Assembly (NCBI GenBank): GCA_052031065.1
Contig: JBPEXY010000147.1
Coordinates: 1-54,504, forward strand
Length of the DNA: 54,504 bases
Reading direction: 5' to 3'
Source of the DNA: JBPEXY01 sp052031065
Lineage (GTDB): Bacteria > Pseudomonadota > Gammaproteobacteria > Immundisolibacterales > Immundisolibacteraceae
Position 1 is the first letter of the stretch. Each line of letters opens with the position of its first letter. Under the pieces are notes generated by a model, which worked only from the letters and a program-made list of their open reading frames with translations, made no database searches and had not been told where the DNA came from. Positions 32,741 to 41,542 of the stretch are shown one piece after another. The position numbers and the translations under genes are program-made.

Positions 32741-34054
32741 ATGCATAAAACGATCTCGGCCTTTATCTTTTTACTTTTGGCAGTCGTGACCGGCGGCATC
32801 ATCAACGAGCATGTGATTGCCACTTCCATGGCTGAAACGGCCACCGTGGGCGAGGAAAAACTGCCTCTGGACGAGCTGCGCGCCTTCACCGAAACCTTTA
32901 CGGTGATCAAAAACAACTATGTCGAGCCGGTAAAGGATCAACAACTTCTCGAGAGCGCAGTACGCGGCATGCTTTCCGGGCTGGACCCCCACTCCTCCTA
33001 CCTCGATGGAGAGGACTTTAAGCAATTGCGGGAAGGCACCTCGGGTGAATTTGGTGGGCTCGGGATCGAAGTCGGGATGGAAGACGGCTTCGTCAAGGTG
33101 ATCTCCCCGATTGATGACACTCCAGCGGCCCGCGCAGGAGTCGAGGCCGGCGACCTGATCATCCGCCTGGACGATACCCCGGTAAAAGGAATGTCGTTGG
33201 GGGAAGCAGTCAAAATTATGCGTGGCAAGGTCGGCACCAAAATAGAACTGACCATTGTTCGGGATGGTGAAGAGAAACCACTGAAAATCACCATTACCCG
33301 CGACACTATCCAGGTCACTGCGGTACGCGCGCGGGAACTGGAGCCAGGCTATGCCTACCTGAGAGTGGCCCAGTTTCAGAACAACACGGGGCGCAAGTTA
33401 CGCACCGAAATCGACAAGCTCAAATCGGCTAGCGAAGGCAAACTGAAAGGCATCGTTCTTGATTTGCGTAATAACCCAGGCGGTGTGTTGACAGCGGCGG
33501 TTGCAGTCTCAGATGCTTTCCTTACGCAGGGACTGATCGTTTACACCGAAGGCCGCAGCAGTGACTCAGAGCAGAAATTCAACGCGACCCCCAACGATAT
33601 CGTTAACGGCGCTCCGATTGTGGTGCTGGTCAATGGCGGGTCAGCGTCTGCTTCTGAAATTGTTGCCGGCGCCCTGCAGGATCACGGCCGCGCCATCATC
33701 ATGGGCAGTAAAACGTTTGGCAAAGGATCGGTGCAGACGGTACTGCCGATGAAAAATAACGCGGCGCTGAAACTGACCACTGCCCGTTACTACACACCCA
33801 ACGGCCATTCCATCCAGGCTCGCGGCATCATTCCTGACATTGAGCTGGAAAACATCCGCGTCACCGAAGTTAAACCAGAATTTGAAGCGGTTGCGGAAAG
33901 AGATCTCACCGGCCACCTGGAGAATGAAAATGGCGATTCCAAAAAAGAGGGTAGTGAACAGCTGGCAACGAGAGACTTTGCTCTATACGAGGCGCTGAAC
34001 CTGCTCAAAGCCGTCAACATCCTCGGTAGCCGCGACTCCAGTCACGCACCCTGA
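32741..34054 (+). CDS. ctpA: C-terminal processing peptidase (S41 family)
   Basis: A periplasmic serine protease of 437 residues. It has an N-terminal signal or anchor, then a PDZ domain (GGLGIEVGMEDGFVKVISPIDD and DLIIRLDDTPVKGMSL), then the S41 catalytic core. The nucleophile lies in VLVNGGSASASEIVAGALQD and the general-base lysine in SKTFGKGSVQTV. Such proteases trim or degrade exported proteins and, in several bacteria, control murein endopeptidases, which suits a place between envC and yibQ. The ATG at 32741 has AGGGA upstream. The C-terminal 60 residues are acidic and variable. Confidence 0.95.
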   Translation: MHKTISAFIFLLLAVVTGGIINEHVIATSMAETATVGEEKLPLDELRAFTETFTVIKNNYVEPVKDQQLLESAVRGMLSGLDPHSSYLDGEDFKQLREGTSGEFGGLGIEVGMEDGFVKVISPIDDTPAARAGVEAGDLIIRLDDTPVKGMSLGEAVKIMRGKVGTKIELTIVRDGEEKPLKITITRDTIQVTAVRARELEPGYAYLRVAQFQNNTGRKLRTEIDKLKSASEGKLKGIVLDLRNNPGGVLTAAVAVSDAFLTQGLIVYTEGRSSDSEQKFNATPNDIVNGAPIVVLVNGGSASASEIVAGALQDHGRAIIMGSKTFGKGSVQTVLPMKNNAALKLTTARYYTPNGHSIQARGIIPDIELENIRVTEVKPEFEAVAERDLTGHLENENGDSKKEGSEQLATRDFALYEALNLLKAVNILGSRDSSHAP

Positions 34055-34068
34055 CCGGGAGTTACCGC

Positions 34069-34947
34069 GTGTTGGCTTCGGCTACAGCAGGTTTTTATCG
34101 TCTCACCCTGGGTCCCATCCTCTGTCGAGTGGTGGCCCTTGCTGCCCTGCTATTCACAACCGGATCTTTTGCCAACGACCACGGCGCGATTGAAAGAACA
34201 GAGGCGCTTCAACCACCACTCGTCCCATTAAATACCGATCACCAACCCGAGCTACCCTGGGTCGCCATCATCATCGATGATCTTGGAAACCTGCACACAG
34301 ACCGCCGGGCGATCATGCTGCCAGGCCCGGTCGCCTGTTCGTTTCTGCCTCACACCCCGCACTCCGTTGAGCTGGCACAGCTGGCACGGCGCATGGATAA
34401 AGAGGTGCTCCTGCACCAGCCAATGCAGGCCAGTAACGGCAAAAAACTGGGGCCTGGCGGCCTGCTGGAAGAGATGAGTGAGGCGCAATTTCGTGACACC
34501 CTGAGCAGAAACCTGTCGGTATTGCCCCACGTCACCGGGGTTAATAACCATATGGGCAGTCTGCTCACCAGCAGACCACTGCAGATGGAATGGCTAATGG
34601 GTGAACTGAGCCGTTTCCAATCGCTGTTCTTTATAGACAGCCGCACGACGGTAGAAACGGTTGCACAACAGATGGCGAATCGTCATCAAATCCCGTCGAC
34701 CTCCCGCGATGTGTTTCTTGACAATGTCGTCGCCGAGCACCAGATCGAGGCGCAGTTTGAGCTGATGGTTAATCACGCCAGGAAATTTGGTAGCGCCGTC
34801 GCCATCGGCCACCCCTACGGCGAAACCCTTGCCGTACTGGAGCGCCTGCTCCCCCGATTGACCGACAAGGGAGTCGCGTTAAAACCGGTAGGAGAAATAA
34901 TCAACCGCCGTCACCTTGAGATGCAGACCGCTCACTTAACCCAATAG
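34069..34947 (+). CDS. Divergent polysaccharide deacetylase family protein (YibQ)
   Basis: A 292-residue exported protein. After a signal peptide comes a divergent NodB-like fold: WVAIIIDDLGN with paired aspartates, GPVACSFLPHTPHSVELAQLA, EVLLHQPMQA, GVNNHMGSLLT, FFIDSRTT and a final AVAIGHPYGETLAVLERLLP. Escherichia YibQ lies directly after envC, as here apart from the inserted ctpA. A cell-wall or polysaccharide role is likely but unproven. The GTG at 34069 has GGGAG 7 nt upstream and starts 15 bp after ctpA, so the genes are probably one operon. A TCGCGCTG-C-CAGCGCGA repeat (34954-34970) follows the stop. Confidence 0.9.
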   Translation: MLASATAGFYRLTLGPILCRVVALAALLFTTGSFANDHGAIERTEALQPPLVPLNTDHQPELPWVAIIIDDLGNLHTDRRAIMLPGPVACSFLPHTPHSVELAQLARRMDKEVLLHQPMQASNGKKLGPGGLLEEMSEAQFRDTLSRNLSVLPHVTGVNNHMGSLLTSRPLQMEWLMGELSRFQSLFFIDSRTTVETVAQQMANRHQIPSTSRDVFLDNVVAEHQIEAQFELMVNHARKFGSAVAIGHPYGETLAVLERLLPRLTDKGVALKPVGEIINRRHLEMQTAHLTQ

Positions 34948-35016
34948 CTTCAATCGCGCTGCCAGCGCGAGCACTCCGCTTGCCAACAAGCCAAGTCAAC
35001 GGAACGGGAGAGACCT

Positions 35017-36750
35017 ATGAACTGGCTGATCAAACTATTGAGCCCGGCTACCCGGGTGATTTTCATGCTCGTTGCCACGTCGATGTCCACAGCAATATCT
35101 GCGCAGAGCGCACCACCGTCAGGACCGACCCTGACCGAGTTGCAACTGGACCACCGGACGCCAAACGATGTAGTGACCTACGGCATGGGACTCAATGTGC
35201 AGCGCTGGAGCCCGCTTGACCAGATCAACCGAGACACTGTCGCCAACCTGGTACCCGCGTGGACAGTGGCGCTGGAAACCGATCGCGGCCAGGAAGGCCA
35301 GCCTCTGGTCTATCAGGGCAGAATGTATGTCACCACCCACGAGGCGACCTACGCCATTGACCTGCGTAGTGGCCGCATGATCTGGCGAAACAAACTACGC
35401 TACAACAAAAAAATGTTACGCATGGTCTGCTGTGGATTTGTTAATCGAGGCGCGGTGATCTTTGCTGGCAAGCTGTTTCGCCAGAGCCTTGATAATCGGG
35501 TTATTGCCATTGATCTTGCCACCGGCGAAACGACCTGGGAGCAAACTGCATCTGACTGGCAGGAAGGCTACACCATGACCGGCACACCTCTGATCGCCAA
35601 CGGAGTGTTGATCACCGGCACGGCCGGTGGCGACATGGGCACCCGTGGATTCCTGGATGGCTGGTCGCCACAGACTGGCGAGAAACTGTGGCGATTCTGG
35701 ACCACAGCCGCACCGGGCGAAGAGGGTGGCGACAGCTGGGAAGGTGACACATACCTGCGCGGCGGTGGTGCCACCTGGCTAGCCGGTTCCTACGACGCTG
35801 AGCTAAACCTGGTTTTTTGGGGTCTCGGCAACCCCGGCCCCTGGAATGCCAACATGCGCCCCGGTGACAACCTGTTTACCGACACCATTGTTGCCCTGCG
35901 GCCAGAAACAGGGGAGAAGGTCTGGCACTACCAGGTCATCCCCAACGACACCTACGATTACGATTCAGTTAACGAACTGATTCACGCTACCCTGCCGATC
36001 GACGGTGAACAGCGCGAAGTGATTATCCAGGCCAACCGCAACGGCTACATCTACGTGCTTGATCGCGCCACTGGCGAGTTGCTGCGCGCCAGTCAGTATG
36101 TCGATACCCTCAACTGGGCGGACGGAATCGACATGGAAACCGGTCGGCCAATTCGCTCAGCAACTACCATAGAAAACCTAACCGGCGTGGAGAAAACCAT
36201 CTGGCCTTCCAACATAGGCGGCAAGAACTGGGCACCGGCATCATTCAGCCCAAAAACCAGACTGGTCTACCTGAACGGCCTAGAAATCAGCATGCAGTTC
36301 AAACCGGTGGTGATGGCGTGGCGCAAAGGCGTTGCTTACGCAGCGGCGGAATTCTCCTTTCCGGAACCGGATCCGGATAAGCCGATGGGCTATCTGCGCG
36401 CCGTGGACCCTCTGACCGGCGAGCGGGTCTGGCAGGTGCCGATGGACCCGCCAGCCAATGGCGGAACCATGGTCACCGCCGGCGACCTGGTGTTTACCGG
36501 CCTGCAGACCGGCGAGCTGGCGGCATTCGATATCGATACCGGAACCAAGCTATGGCAGTACCAGACTGGCTCCGGGATTATTGCGCCGCCCATTACCTAT
36601 GAACATGATGGCGAGCAGTACGTCGCCGTGCAGAGTGGCATCGGCGGTCTGCTCGCCTGGTTTCTACCCAACCCCAAGTTTGCCCAGGTAACCAAAGGGG
36701 CTTCAGTGACGGTATTCAAACTGTTTAAGCCCTGGAGCGATAAAAAATGA
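35017..36750 (+). CDS. PQQ-dependent alcohol dehydrogenase with lanthanide-type metal motif (XoxF-like)
   Basis: A periplasmic quinoprotein of 577 residues. Residues 1-30 form a signal peptide; the rest is an eight-bladed propeller with repeated W-motifs. The adjacent cysteines Cys138-Cys139, which form the disulfide ring over PQQ, are present. The metal/catalytic site reads YDYDSVNE: catalytic Asp314 with a second Asp316 two residues on, as in lanthanide-dependent XoxF/ExaF types (calcium MxaF types have Ala or Ser there). Asn272 (GNPGPW) is kept. The usual Glu of GGEFG is Asp206 (GGDMG). Downstream genes are a cytochrome c and a XoxJ-like binding protein, as in xoxFGJ. Methanol is not assured as substrate. 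No pqq genes are in the window. Confidence 0.9.
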   Translation: MNWLIKLLSPATRVIFMLVATSMSTAISAQSAPPSGPTLTELQLDHRTPNDVVTYGMGLNVQRWSPLDQINRDTVANLVPAWTVALETDRGQEGQPLVYQGRMYVTTHEATYAIDLRSGRMIWRNKLRYNKKMLRMVCCGFVNRGAVIFAGKLFRQSLDNRVIAIDLATGETTWEQTASDWQEGYTMTGTPLIANGVLITGTAGGDMGTRGFLDGWSPQTGEKLWRFWTTAAPGEEGGDSWEGDTYLRGGGATWLAGSYDAELNLVFWGLGNPGPWNANMRPGDNLFTDTIVALRPETGEKVWHYQVIPNDTYDYDSVNELIHATLPIDGEQREVIIQANRNGYIYVLDRATGELLRASQYVDTLNWADGIDMETGRPIRSATTIENLTGVEKTIWPSNIGGKNWAPASFSPKTRLVYLNGLEISMQFKPVVMAWRKGVAYAAAEFSFPEPDPDKPMGYLRAVDPLTGERVWQVPMDPPANGGTMVTAGDLVFTGLQTGELAAFDIDTGTKLWQYQTGSGIIAPPITYEHDGEQYVAVQSGIGGLLAWFLPNPKFAQVTKGASVTVFKLFKPWSDKK

Positions 36751-37142
36751 CTGCAGAGCAACGGGCCCAAACCTGGCCTGCCTGGATTACCGGTTCTCTA
36801 ACAGCAATGCTGCTTATCACCGCTTCCGCAGTCCAGTCAACCGACATTGAAGCGCAGGCTGCGCAAGAATTCAGTCCACAGCAGATCGCACTTGGTGACC
36901 AGCTCTATCGCCAGTTCTGCCAACGTTGTCATGGTAGCGAACTGCGTAACAGCGGCGCCTCGACCTTCGATCTGAGAACATTTCCAGCGCAGGAATATAA
37001 CCGATTCATCGAGTCGGTTAGTGAAGGGCTGGACTCGATGCCGCCCCATGGCGACATCCTCACCGAGGAAGAACTCGATGCCCTTTACGCTTATGTGGTC
37101 GATACCCAGCAGAAACCGCATGGCGCAGCGATACTTAGGTAG
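36747..37142 (+). CDS. Cytochrome c (XoxG-like electron acceptor of the PQQ dehydrogenase)
   Basis: A 131-residue exported c-type cytochrome with a long N-terminal signal region and one heme motif CQRCH (58-62). The likely axial methionine is in DSMPPHGDILT. The C-terminal helix is EELDALYAYVV. Its ATG overlaps the dehydrogenase stop (ATGA), so expression is coupled. Periplasmic PQQ dehydrogenases pass electrons one at a time to such a dedicated cytochrome, which would feed the caa3 oxidase. Confidence 0.9.
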   Translation: MTAEQRAQTWPAWITGSLTAMLLITASAVQSTDIEAQAAQEFSPQQIALGDQLYRQFCQRCHGSELRNSGASTFDLRTFPAQEYNRFIESVSEGLDSMPPHGDILTEEELDALYAYVVDTQQKPHGAAILR

Positions 37143-37187
37143 ACAACATACCCCAGCGCAACCGCACACATAAACTCGATAATACCC

Positions 37188-38072
37188 ATGAGAAATATCT
37201 TACTGATACTGTTACTGACGACCAGCGGCGCCAGCCTCGCGATGGGAAAACCGCTGGTTGTCTGTCTGGAGGAAAACGCACTGCCCTATTCCGACCCCGA
37301 GGGTGGCATCGATAATGATGTGGCTCTGGCAGTCGCCGATGGCCTCGGCCTGCCGCTACTGATTCACTGGTATGAAACTGAAGAAGGGGACGAAGGCAAT
37401 CCGGTACTACAGGTCAACGCACTGCTCAGCGGCGGGTATTGCGATATTGCCGGCGGCTTTCCATTGGCTAAAAACAGCTTTGCCGATCCAGGTGAGCAAC
37501 GTTATCCACTGGAGACCGGGGGCGGCCAACGCACATTCATCGCACTCAAGCCACTAGCCCCGAGTGAACCCTATCATGCAATCGATTACCGCCTGATTCA
37601 CCGACCAGACCAGCCGCTTAACGTCGCTGACCTGGACGACCTGGTCGACCTTAAAGTAGTAGCCGAAGAGAACAGTATTGCGGACCTGCTACTGATGGCC
37701 CACCGAGGCGGGATTCTACGCAACTCGATTCACCACGTTAAACCAGGTGACAACACTCTGTTCCAGGCGTTGATTAAACAACAGGCTGACGCTGGCTGGA
37801 TCGCCCGCCATCGCTTTGAATCCTGGCGCCGAGAAGTGTCGATGAAAGCCCTTGTTGATTCCGGCTTTGACCACGATTTCTCCATTAATCTCGGATTCGC
37901 TGCGCTACATAGCAACCAGCAGCTTATTGAAAGAATCGACGAATTAATCATTGAGCTAATCGACGACGAAGAGCTGGAGACTTTGTTCAGCCGACGCGGA
38001 CTCACCTTCCGACCGCCAGAGCCCCCGACCCTGATGCCGCCAATTTCACAACGACTGTTTCAACTCTATTAG
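37188..38072 (+). CDS. XoxJ/MxaJ-like periplasmic binding protein
   Basis: A 294-residue protein with a signal peptide and a family-3 solute-binding fold. It opens with LVVCLEENALPYSDPEGGIDNDVALAVADGLGLPL, typical of the MxaJ/XoxJ type, and has CDIAGGFPLAKN and a C-terminal LNV..L..LVDLKVVAEENS lobe switch. There are no transporter genes nearby. XoxJ proteins occur next to lanthanide-type dehydrogenases and are thought to help mature or activate the enzyme. The triad order dehydrogenase-cytochrome-binding protein matches xoxF-G-J. Confidence 0.85.
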   Translation: MRNILLILLLTTSGASLAMGKPLVVCLEENALPYSDPEGGIDNDVALAVADGLGLPLLIHWYETEEGDEGNPVLQVNALLSGGYCDIAGGFPLAKNSFADPGEQRYPLETGGGQRTFIALKPLAPSEPYHAIDYRLIHRPDQPLNVADLDDLVDLKVVAEENSIADLLLMAHRGGILRNSIHHVKPGDNTLFQALIKQQADAGWIARHRFESWRREVSMKALVDSGFDHDFSINLGFAALHSNQQLIERIDELIIELIDDEELETLFSRRGLTFRPPEPPTLMPPISQRLFQLY

Positions 38073-38336
38073 CCTCGGAACTCTCGCTGCGGGCGGGAGA
38101 TTAATTCTGCTCTCAACTGCAAAAGTCAGATCTATATGAAAGACAAGGGAAAACGATTAGACTAGACTGTGCGTTATACTTAACTTGGTTTGGCAGCCTC
38201 CCATGGTGACCTGAGCCAAAGCTGTTACCAAATAACTAAATCGAACCTTTGGGTCCCTCTAATGCAGTACACAGGGGGAGCAAAACTGGTACACCGTTTA
38301 CCACATGAAACGGTAAAACCCGGAGATATAGACATT

Positions 38337-39161
38337 ATGATCAGCAGATTCAAAATTGCAGCCTTATCCGTTGCGGCGCTGGTACTTAGCGGCTGCGCTT
38401 CACACGAAATCACCTCAGACTGGCGCAACTGTGCCATCGCCGGTGCGGTAGCGGCGGGTGGTGTTAGTGCCAGCCGCGATGGTGGCGATGAACTCGCCGC
38501 TGCGGCGGGTGGTGCAATCATCGGCGGCACGCTCTGCGCCCTGTTTGGTGGCGACAAGGATAGCGACGGCGATGGTGTCGGCGACAGTAAGGACCAGTGC
38601 CCCAACACTCCCGCTGGTGTCTCTGTCGACAGTAAAGGCTGCCCTACTGACATGGATGGCGATGGCGTCGCCGATTATCTGGACGCCTGCCAGGGAACGC
38701 CTAGAGGCACCCCGGTAGACGCTAAAGGCTGTGCCAAAGACACTGATGGCGATGGTGTCGTCGATGGTAAAGACCGTTGTCCTAACACCGCCAAAGGCGC
38801 CAAGGTTGATGCTAAAGGCTGTGCAATCGTTATTAAGCTCAACGGTGTCCATTTCGAATTCGACCGTGCCCGACTGACTGACGAAGCGAAATCGATTCTC
38901 GATGGTGCTGCAGCAACATTGAAATCCAGTCCCGGCGGTGTCAAAGTCGCTGGCCATACTGATAGTACTGGAGACGATGGTTACAACATGGCACTTTCGC
39001 AGCAGCGCGCTAAAGCTGTCGTTGACTACCTGGTCAGCAAAGGAGTCAGTGCCAGCCGCTTAACCGCAAAGGGTTATGGCGAATCCGCTCCCATTGCTGA
39101 TAACGCGACCAAAGCGGGGCGTGCAAAGAATCGCCGGGTCGAACTGCATTTTATGAAATAA
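38337..39161 (+). CDS. OmpA-family lipoprotein with three calcium-binding thrombospondin-3-type repeats
   Basis: A 274-residue outer-membrane lipoprotein that ties the membrane to the cell wall. It has a signal peptide with lipobox LSGC (Cys20), then a glycine-rich segment (residues 35-72, GGAIIGGTL). Three 30-residue repeats follow (about 74-103, 104-133, 134-163), each with the pattern DxDGDGVxDxxDxC and a GC pair. They are thrombospondin type 3 calcium-binding repeats in place of a beta-barrel. The C-terminal OmpA peptidoglycan-binding domain has VAGHTDSTGDDGYNMALSQQRA and KNRRVELH. The ATG at 38337 follows CCGGAG at a rather long 11 nt; the frame is open 49 codons upstream but without a signal sequence. 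A strong terminator follows. Confidence 0.92.
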   Translation: MISRFKIAALSVAALVLSGCASHEITSDWRNCAIAGAVAAGGVSASRDGGDELAAAAGGAIIGGTLCALFGGDKDSDGDGVGDSKDQCPNTPAGVSVDSKGCPTDMDGDGVADYLDACQGTPRGTPVDAKGCAKDTDGDGVVDGKDRCPNTAKGAKVDAKGCAIVIKLNGVHFEFDRARLTDEAKSILDGAAATLKSSPGGVKVAGHTDSTGDDGYNMALSQQRAKAVVDYLVSKGVSASRLTAKGYGESAPIADNATKAGRAKNRRVELHFMK

Positions 39162-39183
39162 GAGCACTTGGCTGCACTTTAGA

Positions 39184-39217
39184 GCCACCAGCAGTTTCCA
39201 CTGCTGGTGGCTTTTTT
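39184..39217 (+). terminator. Rho-independent terminator after the OmpA-family gene
   Basis: GCCACCAGCAGT, loop TTCC, ACTGCTGGTGGC, then TTTTTT: a perfect 12-bp stem and T-run 22 bp after the stop codon. Confidence 0.95.
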
Positions 39218-39295
39218 ATGTGCCGCTTCCAGCCACTTCCCCAGCTGAGCAATTTGTGAAATGCTCGACCAGTAAGGCCACACCCCCCTCATTAA

Positions 39296-39622
39296 TTACT
39301 GACAAAAGTCAGCCAAAAACTGTAACTTGCTCACCAGTTGCTGACGTAACTTCTCTTTCGCTGCGGCCGCCCGCAAAGCCCGTTGGGCGTCACCCACCCG
39401 GGCCTGCTGTGGTGAAGAGAGCGACGAGGGTGGACCTACCTGTGTCATTGTCTCGCCAAGTTCCCGCTTGATTCGCGCCACCTCGGCCGCAACCGTTTCA
39501 CACTCCTCGCCAGCGGATGTGACGGAGCGCTGCTCGGCCTGCCTGACACAGCCCGCAACACCAAGAACCAGTACCACTGCCAAAATACCCCAACCGTTGC
39601 TGAAGAATCGATTTCGCATCAT
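39296..39622 (-). CDS. Small predicted lipoprotein, unknown function
   Basis: A 108-residue protein with a signal sequence and lipobox GVAGC (Cys25), then a charged, helical stretch (RIKRELGETM, AQRALRAAAAKEKLRQQLVSKL) likely to be an amphipathic or coiled-coil helix. I do not recognise a family. It sits alone on the minus strand between the OmpA-family gene and the UbiD-family gene. Two adjacent ATG codons are possible starts; AGAGG lies about 12 nt upstream of the first. A surface or envelope-associated role is all that can be inferred. Confidence 0.68.
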   Translation of the reverse strand: MMRNRFFSNGWGILAVVLVLGVAGCVRQAEQRSVTSAGEECETVAAEVARIKRELGETMTQVGPPSSLSSPQQARVGDAQRALRAAAAKEKLRQQLVSKLQFLADFCQ

Positions 39623-39806
39623 GCCGTACAGTAACCTCTACAGGTTGATAACGCATACGTTTTGATCACAGTTTCACCGGCACTCACCTCCACGCTCAAC
39701 TGCACCACCGACAACACTGATAAGATACCTTCACAATAGCTGGGTCCGCGATTCTTTTTGCTGAGGCGCTAGAAACGGGACAACGATAACGAGGGGAGAA
39801 AAACGC

Positions 39807-41420
39807 ATGTCTGCTACTAATACGAGCTACTACCGCAATCTGAATGAATACATAGAGGCTCTCGACGATGCCGGCCTGCTGCAACGCTATTCCGACCCGA
39901 TCAACAAGGACACCGAGATGCACCCGCTGGTGCGTCTACAGTTCCGCGGATTGAAAGAGGAAGATCGCAAGGCGTGGTATTTTGACAATATCCACGACGC
40001 CAACGGTAATCAGTTCGATATTCCACTGGTACTCTGCGCGATGGCCGGCTCCAGTGCGATCTACGCCAAAGGGTTAAAGGTTGAAAGCCCCGCTGACATC
40101 CCCGCCAAGTGGGCAGAAGCACAGGCTAATCCAATCGCACCAGTGACCGTGGATAGCGGGCCGGTACAAGAGGTGATCCTCGATAGCGAAGCCCTTAAGA
40201 ACAAGTGCCTGTCAAGATTACCGATGCCGATCTCAACCCCCGGCTTTGACAACGCTCCCTACACCACTGCCTCCCACTGGATCAGTATGGACCCGGAGAA
40301 CGGCCTGCACAACGTCGGCAATTATCGGGGCATGTTAAAAGCCGAGGACCGCATCGGTGTCTACCCCGCTTCGCCCGGATTTGGCATGCGCCGCCATATT
40401 GAAATGTGGCAGGAGAAAGGCGCAGAACTGATGCCGGCGGCGATTGTCATCGGTGTGCCACCGGCAATTTCCTACACTGCCGTTACCCGACTACCCAATG
40501 ACGTCTGTGAATATGATGTCGCCGGCGGGCTTGCCGGTCATGCGATTGAGCTGGTGAAATGCCAGACCCACGACCTGTTGGTCCCGGCTGAGGCACAGAT
40601 CGTCATCGAGGGATGGGTACCGGTGAACGAACAGGAGATGGAGGGGCCCTTTGGCGAATTTCCCGGCTACATGGCGGCACGTGATTTTTCCTGGTTCATG
40701 AACGTCACCTGCATCACCATGCGTGAGCAGCCAGTCTACCAGGCGTTTCTGAGTCAGTTCCCGCCCAGCGAAAGCAGCAAGATCCGCGGTATTGGCTGGA
40801 CTCACGCCTGTCACCAGTACCTGAAGGATGGTGGTTTCGACAATGTCCTTGAGGTCCACTTTCCCGAAACCAGTGGCTCATTCGGGGTCTGTCTGGTACG
40901 CATTCGTCGCGAGCATGATGATGATGGTGCGCGCATCCTTGATCATCTGGCAAAACGGTTTGTCGGTAAAATGGCCATTGTGGTCGACGAAGACGTCAAT
41001 ATAAGAGACCCCGATGCGATTTACTGGGCATTATCCTACGCCATGCAACCGCACCGGGATGTGCGCATTCAGGACATTCCGCTGATGCCACTCGATCCAT
41101 CAATGGTTCCACCCGACCAGAACCGCGGCCTCGGTGAAGCAGCCGGGCCAATCCGTAGTACCGGACTGCTGATTGACGCTACTCGGGATTGGGCCTATCC
41201 CCCCGTGTCACTACCACGACAGGAGTTTATGGAAGATGCGGTAAAGCGGTGGCAGGATCAGGGTCTACCAGAACTGTCATTGAAAGCTCCCTGGTATGGC
41301 TATGAACTGGGCCGCTGGTCGGACGACGAAAAGCTCGAAGCCGATCTTGCCGTCCAGGGCCGCTACTACGAAACCGGCGAAAAACAGGCGGCGACAAGGA
41401 AAAACACCAAACAGGGGTAG
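39807..41420 (+). CDS. UbiD-family decarboxylase (prenylated-FMN dependent)
   Basis: A 537-residue member of the UbiD superfamily, which (de)carboxylates unsaturated or aromatic acids using prenylated FMN made by UbiX. The catalytic set is visible: Arg174 in NVGNYR (the cofactor-phosphate/metal loop) and the Glu pair Glu279 and Glu284 in EGPFGEFPGYM. The spacing matches the Arg173/Glu277/Glu282 triad known from fungal Fdc1. The protein is longer and diverged from ubiquinone-pathway UbiD, so a catabolic substrate is likelier. The ATG has GGGGAG 8 nt upstream. It begins a plus-strand group with a HAD/riboflavin-kinase-like fusion and an unknown gene. No ubiX is in the window. Confidence 0.9.
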   Translation: MSATNTSYYRNLNEYIEALDDAGLLQRYSDPINKDTEMHPLVRLQFRGLKEEDRKAWYFDNIHDANGNQFDIPLVLCAMAGSSAIYAKGLKVESPADIPAKWAEAQANPIAPVTVDSGPVQEVILDSEALKNKCLSRLPMPISTPGFDNAPYTTASHWISMDPENGLHNVGNYRGMLKAEDRIGVYPASPGFGMRRHIEMWQEKGAELMPAAIVIGVPPAISYTAVTRLPNDVCEYDVAGGLAGHAIELVKCQTHDLLVPAEAQIVIEGWVPVNEQEMEGPFGEFPGYMAARDFSWFMNVTCITMREQPVYQAFLSQFPPSESSKIRGIGWTHACHQYLKDGGFDNVLEVHFPETSGSFGVCLVRIRREHDDDGARILDHLAKRFVGKMAIVVDEDVNIRDPDAIYWALSYAMQPHRDVRIQDIPLMPLDPSMVPPDQNRGLGEAAGPIRSTGLLIDATRDWAYPPVSLPRQEFMEDAVKRWQDQGLPELSLKAPWYGYELGRWSDDEKLEADLAVQGRYYETGEKQAATRKNTKQG

Positions 41421-41449
41421 CTTTCTGACAGCGGTTCTAACCACAGGTT

Positions 41450-41481
41450 GGTCCGGGCGAGGTATCTGCTTCGCCCTGACC
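41450..41481. other. Intergenic hairpin between the decarboxylase and the HAD fusion gene
   Basis: GGTC-C-GGGCGA, 10-nt loop, TCGCCC-T-GACC forms a stem of ten base pairs with one mismatch in the 122-bp gap. There is no T-run, so it is not a standard terminator. It might stabilise the upstream message or give partial termination. Confidence 0.4.
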
Positions 41482-41542
41482 GGCAGCGCCGACCGGCCAG
41501 CGGCCTCACAGAAACAGATTTAACCGGGTAATTCAAAACACT

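Noticed and set aside
34954..34970. TCGCGCTG-C-CAGCGCGA repeat after yibQ as a terminator
   Set aside because: There is no T-run, and the following gene has the same direction. It could be a simple hairpin, so it is mentioned only in the yibQ entry.
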